Assembly: GCF_024359545.1 (NCBI RefSeq)
Contig: NZ_JAKQZG010000010.1
Span: forward strand, 1-64,000
Source of the DNA: Jiella marina
GTDB lineage: Bacteria; Pseudomonadota; Alphaproteobacteria; Rhizobiales; Rhizobiaceae
Length of the DNA: 64,000 bases
Direction: 5' to 3'
Part shown: piece by piece, positions 19,812-29,391 of the stretch
Layout of the letters: each line of letters starts with the position of its first letter
How positions within the stretch are numbered: position 1 is the first letter of the stretch
Program-made: the position numbers and the translations under genes
Notes under the pieces: model-generated
Told to the model about the DNA's origin: nothing
Databases searched by the model: none
What the model saw: only the letters and a program-made list of their open reading frames with translations

Positions 19812-20528
19812 TCACATCTCGCGGAAACGATATCCCACCCCGTACAGCGTCTCGATCATGTCGAACTCGTCGTCGATCGCCTTGAACTTCTTGCGAAGCC
19901 GCTTGATGTGGCTGTCGATCGTGCGGTCGTCGACATAGACCTGTTCGTCATAGGCGGCGTCCATCAGGGCGTCGCGGCTCTTCACCACGCCGGGGCGAAG
20001 CGCGAGGGCATGCAGGATGAGGAACTCCGTCACCGTCAGCGTGACGGGCTTGCCCTTCCAGGTGCAGGTGTGACGCTCCTGGTCCATGACCAGCTGGCCG
20101 CGCTCCAGCGAGGATTCGGGCTGGGACGTCACGCCACCGGGCTTGCCCGGCGCCGCGGCCTCGCGGGGCATGCCCCGCCGCAGGATCGCCCGTACCCGTT
20201 CCACGAGCAGGCGCTGGGAGAAGGGTTTGCGGATATAGTCGTCCGCGCCCATCTTCAGGCCGAACAGCTCGTCGATCTCCTCGTCCTTCGAGGTGAGGAA
20301 GATCACGGGCAGGTCGGATTTCTGGCGCAGCCGGCGCAACAGTTCCATACCGTCCATGCGCGGCATCTTGATGTCGAAGATCGCCAGATGCGGTGGGCTA
20401 GATTGCAGGCCTTCCAGCGCGGACGCGCCGTCCGTGTAGGTTTCGACCCGATACCCCTCGTTCTCCAAAGCGATCGACACGGACGTCAGGATATTGCGGT
20501 CGTCGTCCACGAGGGCAATTGTCGGCAT
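19812..20528 (-). CDS. chvI: Response regulator ChvI
   Basis: OmpR-type response regulator, 238 aa. The receiver domain has [12 protein letters not shown], the phosphorylated Asp in [24 protein letters not shown] and [12 protein letters not shown]; the C-terminal winged helix ends with [16 protein letters not shown] and YGVGYRF. The start is ATG 20528 ([10 protein letters not shown]) with GGAGAAG upstream; a longer frame to 20606 adds unconserved residues. It is divergent from pckA, as in Sinorhizobium. Confidence 0.95.
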   Translation of the reverse strand: MPTIALVDDDRNILTSVSIALENEGYRVETYTDGASALEGLQSSPPHLAIFDIKMPRMDGMELLRRLRQKSDLPVIFLTSKDEEIDELFGLKMGADDYIRKPFSQRLLVERVRAILRRGMPREAAAPGKPGGVTSQPESSLERGQLVMDQERHTCTWKGKPVTLTVTEFLILHALALRPGVVKSRDALMDAAYDEQVYVDDRTIDSHIKRLRKKFKAIDDEFDMIETLYGVGYRFREM

Positions 20529-21085
20529 TGTCAGTCTTCTCCAATGTTCGACCCGGCATTGGCGGCTCGTCAGCCAAGCTGGCGAGCACTCCCGGGACGC
20601 GACCACCTCTCAGACGGGGAACGCCGGTGCCTTCGCACTCTTGTCCCGTCTGGTGTCGCGACCCCTGCCGTCGAAATCGCCCTTCCTCGCCATCAATCTG
20701 CGTAAAATGTGGCGGAAAAGAAAGCTTGCCAGGCTTCGATTCCAGCAGCCGGATCGTGTCGTGCGTCCGGTTCTTCCACACCGGATCGTTCGCGATAGCG
20801 GCGCGGCGATTCGGACGCTGGCCGACAATATAGGGCAAGTGGCCAAAAATACAGCAGTTGCAGCAAGGGAAGGCGTTTCGCGCAGCCCTCCTGCCATACG
20901 GGGTTCGCGCCCGTGCCCCGCGGCAGGGACGTCACGGCCATGGCTTTGAACCGGCAGTCGGCCAGCAAATCAGCAGTTTTTCGGCCGTTGCCCCGCAATG
21001 GACCTGCCGTCGAGGACGCTGTCATGGCCGGTGCGCGAACCGCTCGGCCCCTCCATGCCGTTCAAGTTGGCGCAAAGACAATCTG

Positions 21086-21147
21086 AACGGATTAAAGCAT
21101 CAAACCGATTAGATCATGTGGATTCCCGACTAAATCGATTAAATCAT
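21086..21147 (+). promoter_or_regulatory. Three 15-bp direct repeats upstream of pckA
   Basis: Three related 15-mers occur at 21086-21100 (AACGGATTAAAGCAT), 21103-21117 (AACCGATTAGATCAT) and 21133-21147 (AATCGATTAAATCAT). Each pair matches at 12 or 13 of 15 positions. The last two are 30 bases apart, three helical turns, and the third contains the palindrome AATCGATT. They end at the -35 of the likely pckA promoter, as expected of an operator or activator array. In Sinorhizobium a LacI-family protein (PckR) controls pckA; binding here is an inference. Confidence 0.5.
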
Positions 21148-21175
21148 TGATCGTATTAAGCTTTTTTCGTCATAC
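21147..21175 (+). promoter_or_regulatory. Likely pckA promoter
   Basis: TTGATC (21147-21152), 17 bases, TCATAC (21170-21175) is a good fit to a housekeeping promoter, about 78 bases before the pckA start. Confidence 0.5.
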
Positions 21176-21252
21176 TGCTTGCCCGGAACTCTTATGTGGC
21201 TTATCTAGGCGCAATAAAGCCGTGAGGCGATAGGCCATTTTGGAGGCGACAG

Positions 21253-22863
21253 GTGGATCAGATCGGGACGCACAATCCGAACAGCGGGATCGAAACGACG
21301 GGGCTGGCGGATCTGTCCTCCCTCCGCTGGAACCTGACCGAAGCCGATCTGATCGAGACGGCGGTGCGCCGCGGTGAAGGGCGTCTTTCGGCCCATGGCG
21401 CGCTGGTCGTCACGACCGGCAAGCACACTGGGCGTTCGGCCAAGGACAAGTTCGTCGTGCGCGACGAAAATACCGATCCGGTCGTCTGGTGGGACAACAA
21501 CGCCGAGATGTCGCCCGAGGCGTTCGAAGCCCTCTACGAAGACTTCAAGGAAGCCGCCAGGGGCCGCGATCTGTTCGTGCAGGATCTCGTCGGGGGCGCC
21601 GATCCCGCCAACGCGATCAACGTCCGCGTGGTCACGGAATATGCCTGGCATTCCCTGTTCATCCGCAACCTCCTGATCCGTCCGGACCGCGATGCGCTCG
21701 CAAGCTTCGTACCGGAGATGACGATCATCGACCTTCCCTCCTTCCGCGCCGATCCCGAACGTCATGGTTGCCGCTCGGAGACGGTGATCGCCTGCGATCT
21801 CACCCGCAAGATCGTTCTGATCGGCGGGACCTCTTATGCCGGCGAGATGAAGAAGTCGGTCTTCACGGCCCTGAACTACAGCCTGCCGGAAAAGGGCGTC
21901 ATGCCCATGCATTGCTCGGCGAACATGGGACCGAACGGCGATGGTGCCGTGTTCTTCGGTCTTTCGGGCACGGGCAAGACAACGCTTTCGGCCGACGCGA
22001 CTCGCACCCTCATCGGCGATGACGAGCACGGCTGGGGCGAGAACGGTATCTTCAATTTCGAAGGCGGCTGCTACGCCAAGACGATCCGGCTGTCGGCGGA
22101 AGCCGAGCCCGAGATATTCTCCACCACGAGGCGCTTCGGCACGGTTCTGGAAAACGTCGTTCTCGACGAGGACCGGGTTCCGGATTTCGACGACGGCTCG
22201 ATGACCGAGAACACCCGCGCCGCCTATCCGCTGCACTTCATCGCCAATGCGTCGGAAACCGGCCGCGACGGGCATCCGAAGAACATCATCATGCTGACGG
22301 CCGACGCCTTCGGCGTTCTGCCGCCGATCGCCAAGCTGACCCCGGCCGAAGCGATGTATCACTTCCTGTCCGGTTACACCGCAAAGGTGGCGGGCACCGA
22401 AAAGGGCGTGACCGAACCGCAGGCGACCTTCTCGACCTGTTTCGGCGCCCCCTTCATGCCGCGCCACCCGACTGAATACGGCAATCTCCTTCGCGACCTG
22501 ATCGCCAAGCACGGCGCCGATTGCTGGCTGGTCAACACCGGCTGGACCGGCGGCGCCTACGGCACCGGCAAGCGCATGCCGATCAAGGCCACCCGGGCGC
22601 TCCTGAATGCTGCCCTCGACGGCAGCCTGAACACGGCCGAGTTCCGGACCGATCCGAATTTCGGCTTTGCCGTCCCGGTGTCGGTCGACGGCATCGACGA
22701 CGCGCTGCTCGATCCCCGTTCCACCTGGGCTGACAAGCGCGCCTATGACGTCCAGGCCCAGAAGCTCGTTTCGATGTTCGTCCAGAATTTCGAGAAATTC
22801 GCCGGGCATGTGGACGACGCCGTTCTGGAAGCCGCGCCTTCCATGCCGCTGGCGGCCGAGTAG
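21253..22863 (+). CDS. pckA: Phosphoenolpyruvate carboxykinase (ATP)
   Basis: Converts oxaloacetate and ATP to PEP, the first committed step of gluconeogenesis. The 536-aa enzyme has the ATP-type PEPCK signatures: [17 protein letters not shown] and GSAT-like RNLLIRP in the N-terminal half, the P-loop [34 protein letters not shown], and [14 protein letters not shown]. It starts at GTG 21253 with TGGAGG 6-7 bases upstream. Divergent from chvI, a conserved rhizobial arrangement linking carbon control with the ChvG/ChvI system. Confidence 0.97.
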   Translation: MDQIGTHNPNSGIETTGLADLSSLRWNLTEADLIETAVRRGEGRLSAHGALVVTTGKHTGRSAKDKFVVRDENTDPVVWWDNNAEMSPEAFEALYEDFKEAARGRDLFVQDLVGGADPANAINVRVVTEYAWHSLFIRNLLIRPDRDALASFVPEMTIIDLPSFRADPERHGCRSETVIACDLTRKIVLIGGTSYAGEMKKSVFTALNYSLPEKGVMPMHCSANMGPNGDGAVFFGLSGTGKTTLSADATRTLIGDDEHGWGENGIFNFEGGCYAKTIRLSAEAEPEIFSTTRRFGTVLENVVLDEDRVPDFDDGSMTENTRAAYPLHFIANASETGRDGHPKNIIMLTADAFGVLPPIAKLTPAEAMYHFLSGYTAKVAGTEKGVTEPQATFSTCFGAPFMPRHPTEYGNLLRDLIAKHGADCWLVNTGWTGGAYGTGKRMPIKATRALLNAALDGSLNTAEFRTDPNFGFAVPVSVDGIDDALLDPRSTWADKRAYDVQAQKLVSMFVQNFEKFAGHVDDAVLEAAPSMPLAAE

Positions 22864-22900
22864 GCTTGCGCCTTTCAGCCGAAACCGGACGACAATTGTT

Positions 22901-22937
22901 GGCCCGCCGACCCGAAAGGGTTCGGCGGGCCTGTTTC
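22901..22937 (+). terminator. pckA terminator
   Basis: A 13-bp stem with one bulge (22901-22913 with 22918-22931) closed by a GAAA loop and followed by TGTTTCTT, 38 bases after the pckA stop. Confidence 0.8.
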
Positions 22938-23019
22938 TTGTGAGAAGCGGCGCGCCTCGCGCTCTGCCCTATCTGGTCGCCGAGGCGGGACGGAAATCGA
23001 TCGCAAGAGGGAAGGGGAC

Positions 23020-23454
<435 letters not shown>

Positions 23455-23724
23455 GAACGGTGCCTTGGTGTCGTTACGGTCACCGCGGCAGGAGGCGACC
23501 ACGTCGTCGCTGTAGAAAAGCGGTCGAGGTGTCTTCGTTGCGCGCTGAACCGTGATGATTGTGCGATCCTCACAAGATGAAATTGCGTTGAACGCAGATG
23601 TCTTTCAGCTCAACATCATGTGAATCGAATATTTCGAAGCCGCTGTGACTCCCGTTTCGTAACTTGATCATCCTCTCTCCTGCGGGAGGAGCAATCATGA
23701 CGATTCAACCCGGGAGACAATGAT

Positions 23725-24360
23725 ATGCGAAAGACCATGATCCGCGCCGCTACGGCCTCCTCGATCCTCGCCATCAGCGCCTTTGCCCTGGCGCCAGCCG
23801 CTTTTGCTCAGGACACGATGGAATCGGAAGGTTCGATGAGTTCGGATTCCATGAGCTCCGACTCGATGGCATCCGGCGACATGCCGATGGTTGGCGGTGC
23901 CGCGATGGATCCGGCAAAGACGATCCCCGAGAATGCTTCCGCCGCCTCCAATCTTTCGACGCTCGTCGCTGCCTTGCAGGCGGCCGACCTGGTCGAGACC
24001 CTGAGCGGCGAGGGACCCTTCACGGTCTTTGCGCCGACCAATGCGGCCTTCGAGAAGCTGCCCGACGGGACCGTCGACACGCTGCTGCAGCCGGAGAACA
24101 AGGAACAGCTGACCAAAATCCTGACCTATCACGTGGTTTCGGCTGAGGCGACGTCCGAAGCGGCGATGCAGATGATCGAGGACGATGGCGGCGAGCATGA
24201 CGTCACGACCGTGTCTGGCGACACGCTGACGCTCAAGATGGATGGCGACAATCTCGTCATCATCGACGAGAGCGGCGGTGGTGCGGTGGTCGAGCAGGCC
24301 GACGTGATGCAGGCGAACGGCGTGGTTCACGTGATCGACTCTGTGCTGATGCCGGAGTGA
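23725..24360 (+). CDS. Secreted fasciclin-domain protein
   Basis: A 211-aa exported protein. An N-terminal signal peptide (basic MRKTMIRAAT, hydrophobic SILAISAFALAPAAFA, cleavage after AFA) is followed by a linker of Met, Ser and Asp (SEGSMSSDSMSSDSMASGDM) and one fasciclin/FAS1 domain with the H1 box TVFAPTNAAFEKLP and the H2-like region GVVHVIDSVLMPE. FAS1 domains mediate adhesion. The Met/Ser/Asp-rich linker could bind metals or be an oxidation target, and the next gene encodes a methionine sulfoxide reductase; that link is speculative. The 270-base gap upstream (23455-23724) holds a small hairpin (CTCC/GGAG) just before the start. Confidence 0.92.
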   Translation: MRKTMIRAATASSILAISAFALAPAAFAQDTMESEGSMSSDSMSSDSMASGDMPMVGGAAMDPAKTIPENASAASNLSTLVAALQAADLVETLSGEGPFTVFAPTNAAFEKLPDGTVDTLLQPENKEQLTKILTYHVVSAEATSEAAMQMIEDDGGEHDVTTVSGDTLTLKMDGDNLVIIDESGGGAVVEQADVMQANGVVHVIDSVLMPE

Positions 24361-24390
24361 GGTCGCCCATCTTTTGAAGCCGGGAGGCAT

Positions 24391-24420
24391 GCGGCCGGGC
24401 CGAAAGGTCCGGCCGTCTTC
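24391..24420 (+). terminator. Terminator after the fasciclin gene
   Basis: A 10-bp stem (24392-24401 with 24406-24415, one G-T pair) is closed by a GAAA loop and followed by TCTTCGTT. The T tract is weak. Confidence 0.65.
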
Positions 24421-24600
24421 GTTCGCTCTGTTGCGTGTAACCTTTTCCGGGTGACAGGCGAAGAAGCGAACAAGAAGCAGTGAGAAGCGGACCATCCGGT
24501 GGCGTTTGCGATCCTGATGGCCCATGTCTCGCCTAAGAGCATGATCCTTGCCGCGCCATGAGGGGCGGCGGGTGCGAACGACCGAGGAGACCGAAGAGGT

Positions 24601-25107
24601 ATGAACAGAAGACATTTTCTCGCCGGTGGCCTGGTGGCCGCAACGACCGCGCTCGGCGGCGGACTGTTGTTCCGCTCGCGCGCCTCGGCATCCGAAGGCG
24701 AATTCCCCGTGACCCGCACCGAAAAGGAATGGCGGAAGATCCTGACGCCCGATCAATATGCCGTCTTGCGGGAAGAGGCGACCGAGCGGCCGTTTTCCAG
24801 CCAGCTCAATGACAACAAGAAGGCCGGTCTCTATGCCTGCGCCGGCTGCGACACGCCGGTCTATTCCTCCGAGACGAAGTTCGATTCGGGCACCGGTTGG
24901 CCGAGCTTCTGGGCGCCGGTTTCCGAGGAAGCAGTGGCAACGAGAACGGACTTCAAGCTGGTCTATCCGCGCACCGAAGTGCATTGCGCCACCTGTGGCG
25001 GCCATCTCGGCCACATCTTCAATGACGGCCCGCAGCCGACCGGCAAGCGCCACTGCATCAACGGTGTGGCCCTGAACTTCAAGCCGGGTCTGCCGACCGC
25101 ATCCTGA
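24601..25107 (+). CDS. msrB: Exported peptide-methionine (R)-S-oxide reductase
   Basis: Reduces methionine-R-sulfoxide in damaged proteins. The N-terminus MNRRHFLAGGLVAATTA with its basic twin-R and hydrophobic run is a likely Tat or lipid-anchored export signal, so the enzyme probably acts in the periplasm. The MsrB fold follows: two zinc CxxC pairs (CAGCDTP and CATCGGHLGH), FDSGTGWPSFW, and the catalytic cysteine in RHCINGVALNF. Total 168 aa. The gene follows the fasciclin gene by 240 bases, separated by its terminator. Confidence 0.94.
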   Translation: MNRRHFLAGGLVAATTALGGGLLFRSRASASEGEFPVTRTEKEWRKILTPDQYAVLREEATERPFSSQLNDNKKAGLYACAGCDTPVYSSETKFDSGTGWPSFWAPVSEEAVATRTDFKLVYPRTEVHCATCGGHLGHIFNDGPQPTGKRHCINGVALNFKPGLPTAS

Positions 25108-25150
25108 GACCGGATCGTCAAGCTTCCCAGAGGGCAGGCAGATAAGCGAC

Positions 25151-25216
25151 GCCTGCCGGTCGATGGACCGGCGGGCGACGTGCGGCGCAGGCCTCCGCCA
25201 ACCCGCCCGGCGGGTT
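25151..25216 (+). promoter_or_regulatory. Two stable hairpins in the Hsp20 leader region
   Basis: CCGGTC (25156-25161) pairs with GACCGG (25166-25171) over a GATG loop, extended by flanking GCC/GGC pairs; AACCCGCC (25200-25207) pairs with GGCGGGTT (25209-25216) almost without loop. They could be msrB terminators without T tracts or part of an RNA thermometer; alphaproteobacterial Hsp20 genes often carry ROSE thermometers, but the diagnostic anti-Shine-Dalgarno pairing is not apparent. Confidence 0.3.
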
Positions 25217-25376
25217 CTTAAGCCTTTGAAAAGGTTTGAAGACCACCATCGCTTGAAAGGGTTCCTGGCGGACAAGCATTGAAGCTGAGGAATGGAGTCG
25301 CCATATCTCGGAGGCGAAAGGGTGCCGCAAACGGGCCCTTTCGAATGAAGTCGCTTTATCAAGGGCTTTTGAACCG

Positions 25377-25817
25377 ATGAGCCGCATGACGCCGTTTTCC
25401 AGCCCGTTGCTGCTTGGCTTCGACAGTGTCGAAAAGACGCTGGAGCGTATCGCCAAGGGTGGTGACGGATATCCGCCCTACAATATCGAGCGGATCAGAC
25501 CCGACAGGGCCGAAGACAAGGCCGAAAACGGCGATCTGATCCGGATCACGCTCGCTGTCGCCGGTTTCATGCCGGAAGATCTGGAGGTCACGGTCGAGGA
25601 GAACCAGCTCCTCATCCGCGGACGCCAGAGCGACGACGAAGAGCGCGAGTATCTGCATCGCGGCATCGCCGCGCGGCAGTTCCAGAAGTGCTTCCTTCTG
25701 GCGGACGGTATGCGGGTGATCGGTGCGCAGCTCAAGAACGGGCTGCTTCTGATCGATCTGGCGAAGCCCGAGCCTGAGCGTATCGTCAGGAAGATCGAGA
25801 TCGCGGTCAACGAATGA
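25377..25817 (+). CDS. Hsp20-family small heat-shock protein
   Basis: Small chaperone that holds unfolded proteins. The 146-aa product starts like IbpA/HspD (MTPFSSPLLLGFDSVEKTLERI), with an alpha-crystallin core from RIRPDRAED to LLLIDLAKPEPE and the motif PYNIERI. The C-terminal IxI/V anchor is in KIEIAVNE. ATG 25377 is used; an in-frame ATG at 25386 matches the family N-terminus equally well. The promoter region has CTTGAAA at about 25253, which resembles a sigma-32 -35 box, without a convincing -10. Followed at once by the DUF1150 gene, the usual pairing. Confidence 0.92.
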   Translation: MSRMTPFSSPLLLGFDSVEKTLERIAKGGDGYPPYNIERIRPDRAEDKAENGDLIRITLAVAGFMPEDLEVTVEENQLLIRGRQSDDEEREYLHRGIAARQFQKCFLLADGMRVIGAQLKNGLLLIDLAKPEPERIVRKIEIAVNE

Positions 25818-25852
25818 CCGGGTTTCGCGTTTGCCTTTCAAAGGAGACGACC

Positions 25853-26104
25853 ATGAGTCACACAGTCGACAATGTCAGCCAGAGCGATCTCGCCGCCATC
25901 GGCGAAGGCCATATCGCCTATCTGCGGCATATGAGCTCCGACGAGATCCGCGCCCGCTTCCCTGGCGCGCAGCAGATCCAGCCCGGCCTCAAGCTCTGGG
26001 CGCTGTTCGGGGCCGACGGAACGCCGCTCGCGGTGTCCGACGACCGTTCCAGCATCCTCCAGAGCGCCTCTCAGAACGAGCTCGCTACGGTCAGCCTGCA
26101 CTGA
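25853..26104 (+). CDS. DUF1150 family protein
   Basis: An 83-aa protein of the alphaproteobacterial DUF1150 family, recognised by IAYLRHMSSDEIRARFPG and LWALFGADGTPLAVSDDRSSI. The gene directly follows an Hsp20 gene in many Rhizobiales and is presumably heat-regulated with it; its biochemical role is unknown. AAAGGAG is 7 bases before ATG 25853. Confidence 0.92.
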   Translation: MSHTVDNVSQSDLAAIGEGHIAYLRHMSSDEIRARFPGAQQIQPGLKLWALFGADGTPLAVSDDRSSILQSASQNELATVSLH

Positions 26105-26130
26105 GCCCCTGAGCGCCTTCGAACGCAGAC

Positions 26131-26160
26131 GAGCCGGCCTTTTGGCCGGCTCGGCGTTTT
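26131..26160 (+). terminator. Terminator after DUF1150
   Basis: A 9-bp stem (26131-26139 with 26144-26152), GAGCCGGCC-TTTT-GGCCGGCTC, followed by GGCGTTTT. It ends the Hsp20-DUF1150 unit. Confidence 0.8.
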
Positions 26161-26212
26161 CGATACCCACCTGTCCGAACAATCCAGCCCGAACGTCGCT
26201 TGCCGCGAGCCC

Positions 26213-27001
26213 TCAGGCCGCCGCCATCGACGGATCGGGCTTTTTTGCGCCGGTCATCAGCGCGACCGCGTCGTTCATCGTGGCGAGCTTCGGATCGATG
26301 ACGCAGAGCCGCTTACCCAGGCGGTGGACATGAATGCGGTCCGCCACTTCGAAGACATGCGGCATGTTGTGCGAGATGAGCACGATCGGCATGCCGCGCG
26401 AGCGCACATCCTGGATGAGCTCCAGAACCTTGCGCGATTCCTTCACGCCGAGCGCCGCGGTCGGCTCGTCGAGAATGATGACCTTCGACCCGAAGGCCGC
26501 CGCGCGAGCGACGGCCACGCCCTGGCGCTGCCCGCCCGACAGGGTCTCCACCGCCTGGCCGATGTTCTGAATGGTCATCAGCCCGAGATCGGAGAGCTTG
26601 TCACGGGCGAGCTTTTCCATCGCCTTGCGGTCGAGCAGCCGGAGATACTGGCCGAGAAAGCCGGATTTGCGAATTTCGCGGCCGAGGAACATGTTGTCGG
26701 CGATCGACAGGGCCGGCGACAGGGCAAGGTTCTGGTAGACCGTCTCGATGCCGGCCTCGCGCGCCTCGATGGGCGAGGTGAAGCGCACAGGCTCGCCGTT
26801 GAGCTTGATCTCGCCCTCGTCCGGCACGACCGCGCCGGAGAGGGTCTTGATCAACGAGGACTTGCCCGCGCCGTTGTCGCCGATCACCGCCAGGATTTCG
26901 CCGGGGTAAAGGTCGAAATCGGCATGGTCGATGGCGGTGACGCGGCCATAGTGCTTGACGATGTTGCGGCCGGTGAGAACCGGTTGCTTCTTGGCGCTCA
27001 T
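26213..27001 (-). CDS. frcA: Fructose-type sugar ABC transporter ATP-binding protein
   Basis: ATPase of a carbohydrate-type ABC importer, with only one ATPase domain (262 aa) rather than the double RbsA form; this is the FrcA layout. Walker A is GDNGAGKSSLIK, the signature is ETLSGGQRQGVAVARA, Walker B VIILDEPTAALG, and the switch His is in VLISHNMPHVFEVADRI. ATG 27001 overlaps the permease stop as ATGA. Last gene of the frcBCA set in this window (the fructokinase gene frcK found next in Sinorhizobium is absent). Substrate specificity rests on the binding protein. Confidence 0.88.
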   Translation of the reverse strand: MSAKKQPVLTGRNIVKHYGRVTAIDHADFDLYPGEILAVIGDNGAGKSSLIKTLSGAVVPDEGEIKLNGEPVRFTSPIEAREAGIETVYQNLALSPALSIADNMFLGREIRKSGFLGQYLRLLDRKAMEKLARDKLSDLGLMTIQNIGQAVETLSGGQRQGVAVARAAAFGSKVIILDEPTAALGVKESRKVLELIQDVRSRGMPIVLISHNMPHVFEVADRIHVHRLGKRLCVIDPKLATMNDAVALMTGAKKPDPSMAAA

Positions 27002-28068
27002 GACGAAATCTTCCGGATCCATTGGTCGATCGCGACCGCGATGATGATCAGCCAACCTGTGGCGAAGAGCTGCCAGAGGACGTCGACGCCTGCCAAGCGC
27101 AGGCCGGAATTGAACACGCCGACGATCAGCGCGCCGATCATGGGCCCGAGGATCGAGCCGCGCCCGCCGAAGAGCGAGATGCCGCCGATCACCACGGCGG
27201 TGATCGATTCCAGATTGGCTTCGAAGAAGGAGGTCGGCGACACCGATCCGACGCGGCCGATCGAGGCCCAGGCGGCGAGCGCGCAGATGAAGCCCGACAA
27301 CACGTAGACCGAGACCAGCGTCCGGTCCGTGCGGATGCCGGCGAGTTCCGCAGCCTCCTTGTCGTCGCCGATGGCGTAGACATGCCGGCCCCAGGCCGTG
27401 CGGTTCAGGATGTACCAGAGGACGAAAAAGATCGCGACCATCAGCACGACGCCCCAGGTGAGCACCGCATTGCCGATGTTGAAGCGCTCGCCGAAGAGCT
27501 TGAGCAGCGGCGCGTCGGCGTCCAGCGTCTGGGAGCGGATCGTTTCGCGACCGGAGAAATAGTAGTTCAGTGCCAGGAAGATGTTCCAGGTGCCGAGCGT
27601 CGTGATGAAGGGCGGCAAGCGCACTTTCGTGACGAGCAGCCCGTTGAGCAGTCCGGTCAGGCAGCCGCAGATGAAGCCGATCAGGATCGCGACGGGAACG
27701 GGAATGCCGAATTCGACGCTGAGGCGGCCCATGATCACCGAGATCATCACCATCACGGCCGCGACCGAAAGGTCGATGCCCGCGGTCAGGATGACGAGGC
27801 TCTGGGCGGCCGCCAGAATGCCGACGATCGCCACCTGCTGCATGATCAGCGAGAGATTGAAGGCGGAAAAGAAATTCGGTGCGACGATGCCGAAGACGAT
27901 GACGGACAGGATCAGGACGATCACCGGCACCATGGTCGGGCTGCCGTGGAGGAAATGCTGCGCGGTTCCAAGCACACCGCGATGCTTCTGTTCGAAGGCG
28001 GCGATCGAGGAGTCGCTGTCCTTCAGGGAGGATTCGTAGTCACTCCCCTTGCTGCTCGTTTCGCTCAT
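26998..28068 (-). CDS. frcC: Fructose-type sugar ABC transporter permease
   Basis: Membrane subunit of the importer, 356 aa from ATG 28068 (MSETSSKGSDYESSL). A hydrophilic N-terminus of about 45 residues precedes eight to ten membrane helices, and the family motif GRGSILGPMIGALIVGVFNSGLRLAGV and GISLFGG stand near the end. Belongs to the RbsC/BPD_transp_2 family. Overlaps frcA by 4 bases. The 297-base spacer to frcB holds a hairpin (28272-28290). Confidence 0.9.
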   Translation of the reverse strand: MSETSSKGSDYESSLKDSDSSIAAFEQKHRGVLGTAQHFLHGSPTMVPVIVLILSVIVFGIVAPNFFSAFNLSLIMQQVAIVGILAAAQSLVILTAGIDLSVAAVMVMISVIMGRLSVEFGIPVPVAILIGFICGCLTGLLNGLLVTKVRLPPFITTLGTWNIFLALNYYFSGRETIRSQTLDADAPLLKLFGERFNIGNAVLTWGVVLMVAIFFVLWYILNRTAWGRHVYAIGDDKEAAELAGIRTDRTLVSVYVLSGFICALAAWASIGRVGSVSPTSFFEANLESITAVVIGGISLFGGRGSILGPMIGALIVGVFNSGLRLAGVDVLWQLFATGWLIIIAVAIDQWIRKISS

Positions 28069-28271
28069 GACGGCTGCTCCGCGTGAGGGGGAACCGGGCC
28101 GCCGGAGGACGGCTCGGGCGACTCCTGAATGCGCGACGTCTCGATTTGCGTCGCCCAGCATCGAATGGCTGCGGTTTATCCCGACGGCCGAATGGCGGCG
28201 ACAGGGCCACCGCCATTCGAAGGATCGCTCACGGTCGAGACCGCGATCTGTCCGGGCCCGCGGCTGTGCTC

Positions 28272-28290
28272 TCCCGCGGTTCGAGCGGGA
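28272..28290 (-). promoter_or_regulatory. Hairpin between frcB and frcC
   Basis: TCCCGC (28272-28277) and GCGGGA (28285-28290) form a small hairpin inside the 297-base spacer. Attenuating or mRNA-stabilising hairpins after the binding-protein gene are common in ABC operons and raise the binding protein over the permease. No gene is visible in the spacer. Confidence 0.3.
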
Positions 28291-28365
28291 AGCCCTGGCG
28301 GCAGGTCTCGGCCCGGATCAGACGAGCGTCGCCGATCGCGCACCCGTGCTCCCGGGACGAAGGCC

Positions 28366-29391
28366 TCAGCCCCAGCAGCGGTCGAGGCCTTCCTCGACGG
28401 AGATCGACGGAACACCCTCGACCGGTGCGTCGGTTACGAGACTGACGCCGGTATTGAAGAAATCGAGGCCTTCCGAAGGCTGCGGCAGCGTGCCGTCCTT
28501 GGCGTACTGGACGATCGCCTCGATGCCTTTCGACGCCATCAGCAGCGGGTACTGCTGGGATGTCGCGCCGATCACGCCTTCCTGAACGTTATTGACGCCC
28601 GGGCAACCGCCATCGACCGAGACGATCAGGACGTTGTCTGCCATGCCGAAGGACTTGAGGGCCTCATAGGCTCCGGCGGCGGCCGGCTCGTTGATCGTGT
28701 AGACCAGATTGATGCCCGGGTCGCGCTGGAGGAGGTTCTCCATCGCCGTGCGGCCGCCTTCCTCGTTGCCCGAGGTGACGTCGTGGCCGACAATGCGCGG
28801 ATCGTCCTCGTCGCCGATCGTGCCTTCGTCCTTGATGTCGATGCCGAAGCCCTTGAGGAAGCCCTGGTCCCGCAGAACGTCGACCGAAGGCGCCGAGGGC
28901 GAGAGGTCGAGCAGGGCGATCTTGGCGTTTTCCGCCTCGTCGCCGAGCGTCGCGCGCGCCCACTGACCGATCAGTTCGCCCGCCTTGAAATTGTCGGTGG
29001 CGAAAGTCGCATCGGCTGCGTCGATGGGCTCGAGCGGCGTGTCGAGCGCGATCACCAGAACGCCGTTGTCGCGAGCCTGCCCGACCACATCCGTGATGGC
29101 CTTGGTGTCGGAGGCGGTGATCAGGATGCCCTTGGCACCGGACGCGATGCAGCTTTCCACCGCCTGGACCTGCGTCTCATGGTCGCCATCGACCTTGCCG
29201 GCGAAGGTCGAGAGACTGACGCCCAGCTCGTTGGCCTTTTCCGTGGCACCTTCCTTCATCTTGACGAAGAAGGGATTGATGTCCGTTTTGGTGATCAGGC
29301 AGGCGCTGATATCACTGTCCTGCGCCAAAGCCGGTGTCGCGAGGGCAAAAGCGGCGAATGCGGTGGACGCGAGTAGGGTGCGAAATGTCAC
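28366..29391 (-). CDS. frcB: Fructose-type sugar ABC transporter periplasmic binding protein
   Basis: Exported sugar-binding protein of 341 aa. Signal peptide [23 protein letters not shown], then the FrcB-like mature sequence with [95 protein letters not shown] and SVDGGCPGV. This is close to the Sinorhizobium fructose/mannose/ribose-binding FrcB as I recall it. The start is GTG 29391 with GGGAGG 7 bases upstream; an in-frame ATG at 29406 is less well placed. Confidence 0.93.
   Translation of the reverse strand: MTFRTLLASTAFAAFALATPALAQDSDISACLITKTDINPFFVKMKEGATEKANELGVSLSTFAGKVDGDHETQVQAVESCIASGAKGILITASDTKAITDVVGQARDNGVLVIALDTPLEPIDAADATFATDNFKAGELIGQWARATLGDEAENAKIALLDLSPSAPSVDVLRDQGFLKGFGIDIKDEGTIGDEDDPRIVGHDVTSGNEEGGRTAMENLLQRDPGINLVYTINEPAAAGAYEALKSFGMADNVLIVSVDGGCPGVNNVQEGVIGATSQQYPLLMASKGIEAIVQYAKDGTLPQPSEGLDFFNTGVSLVTDAPVEGVPSISVEEGLDRCWG

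Larger units (their letters stand above)
20529..21252. other. 724-bp chvI-pckA intergenic region
   Basis: This long gap holds the promoters of chvI (leftward) and pckA (rightward). Apparent reading frames in 20529-21000 have no family resemblance and overlap on several frames, so I regard it as non-coding. The last 170 bases are AT-rich and contain three direct repeats and a promoter, described separately. Confidence 0.6.

Noticed and set aside
17907-20705. 932-aa open frame on the plus strand over chvG/chvI
   Set aside because: Antisense shadow of well-conserved chvG and chvI; typical of high-GC codon bias, with no family resemblance.
23695-25362. 555-aa minus-strand frame over the fasciclin and msrB genes
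   Set aside because: Crosses two clear genes and a terminator; no family features.
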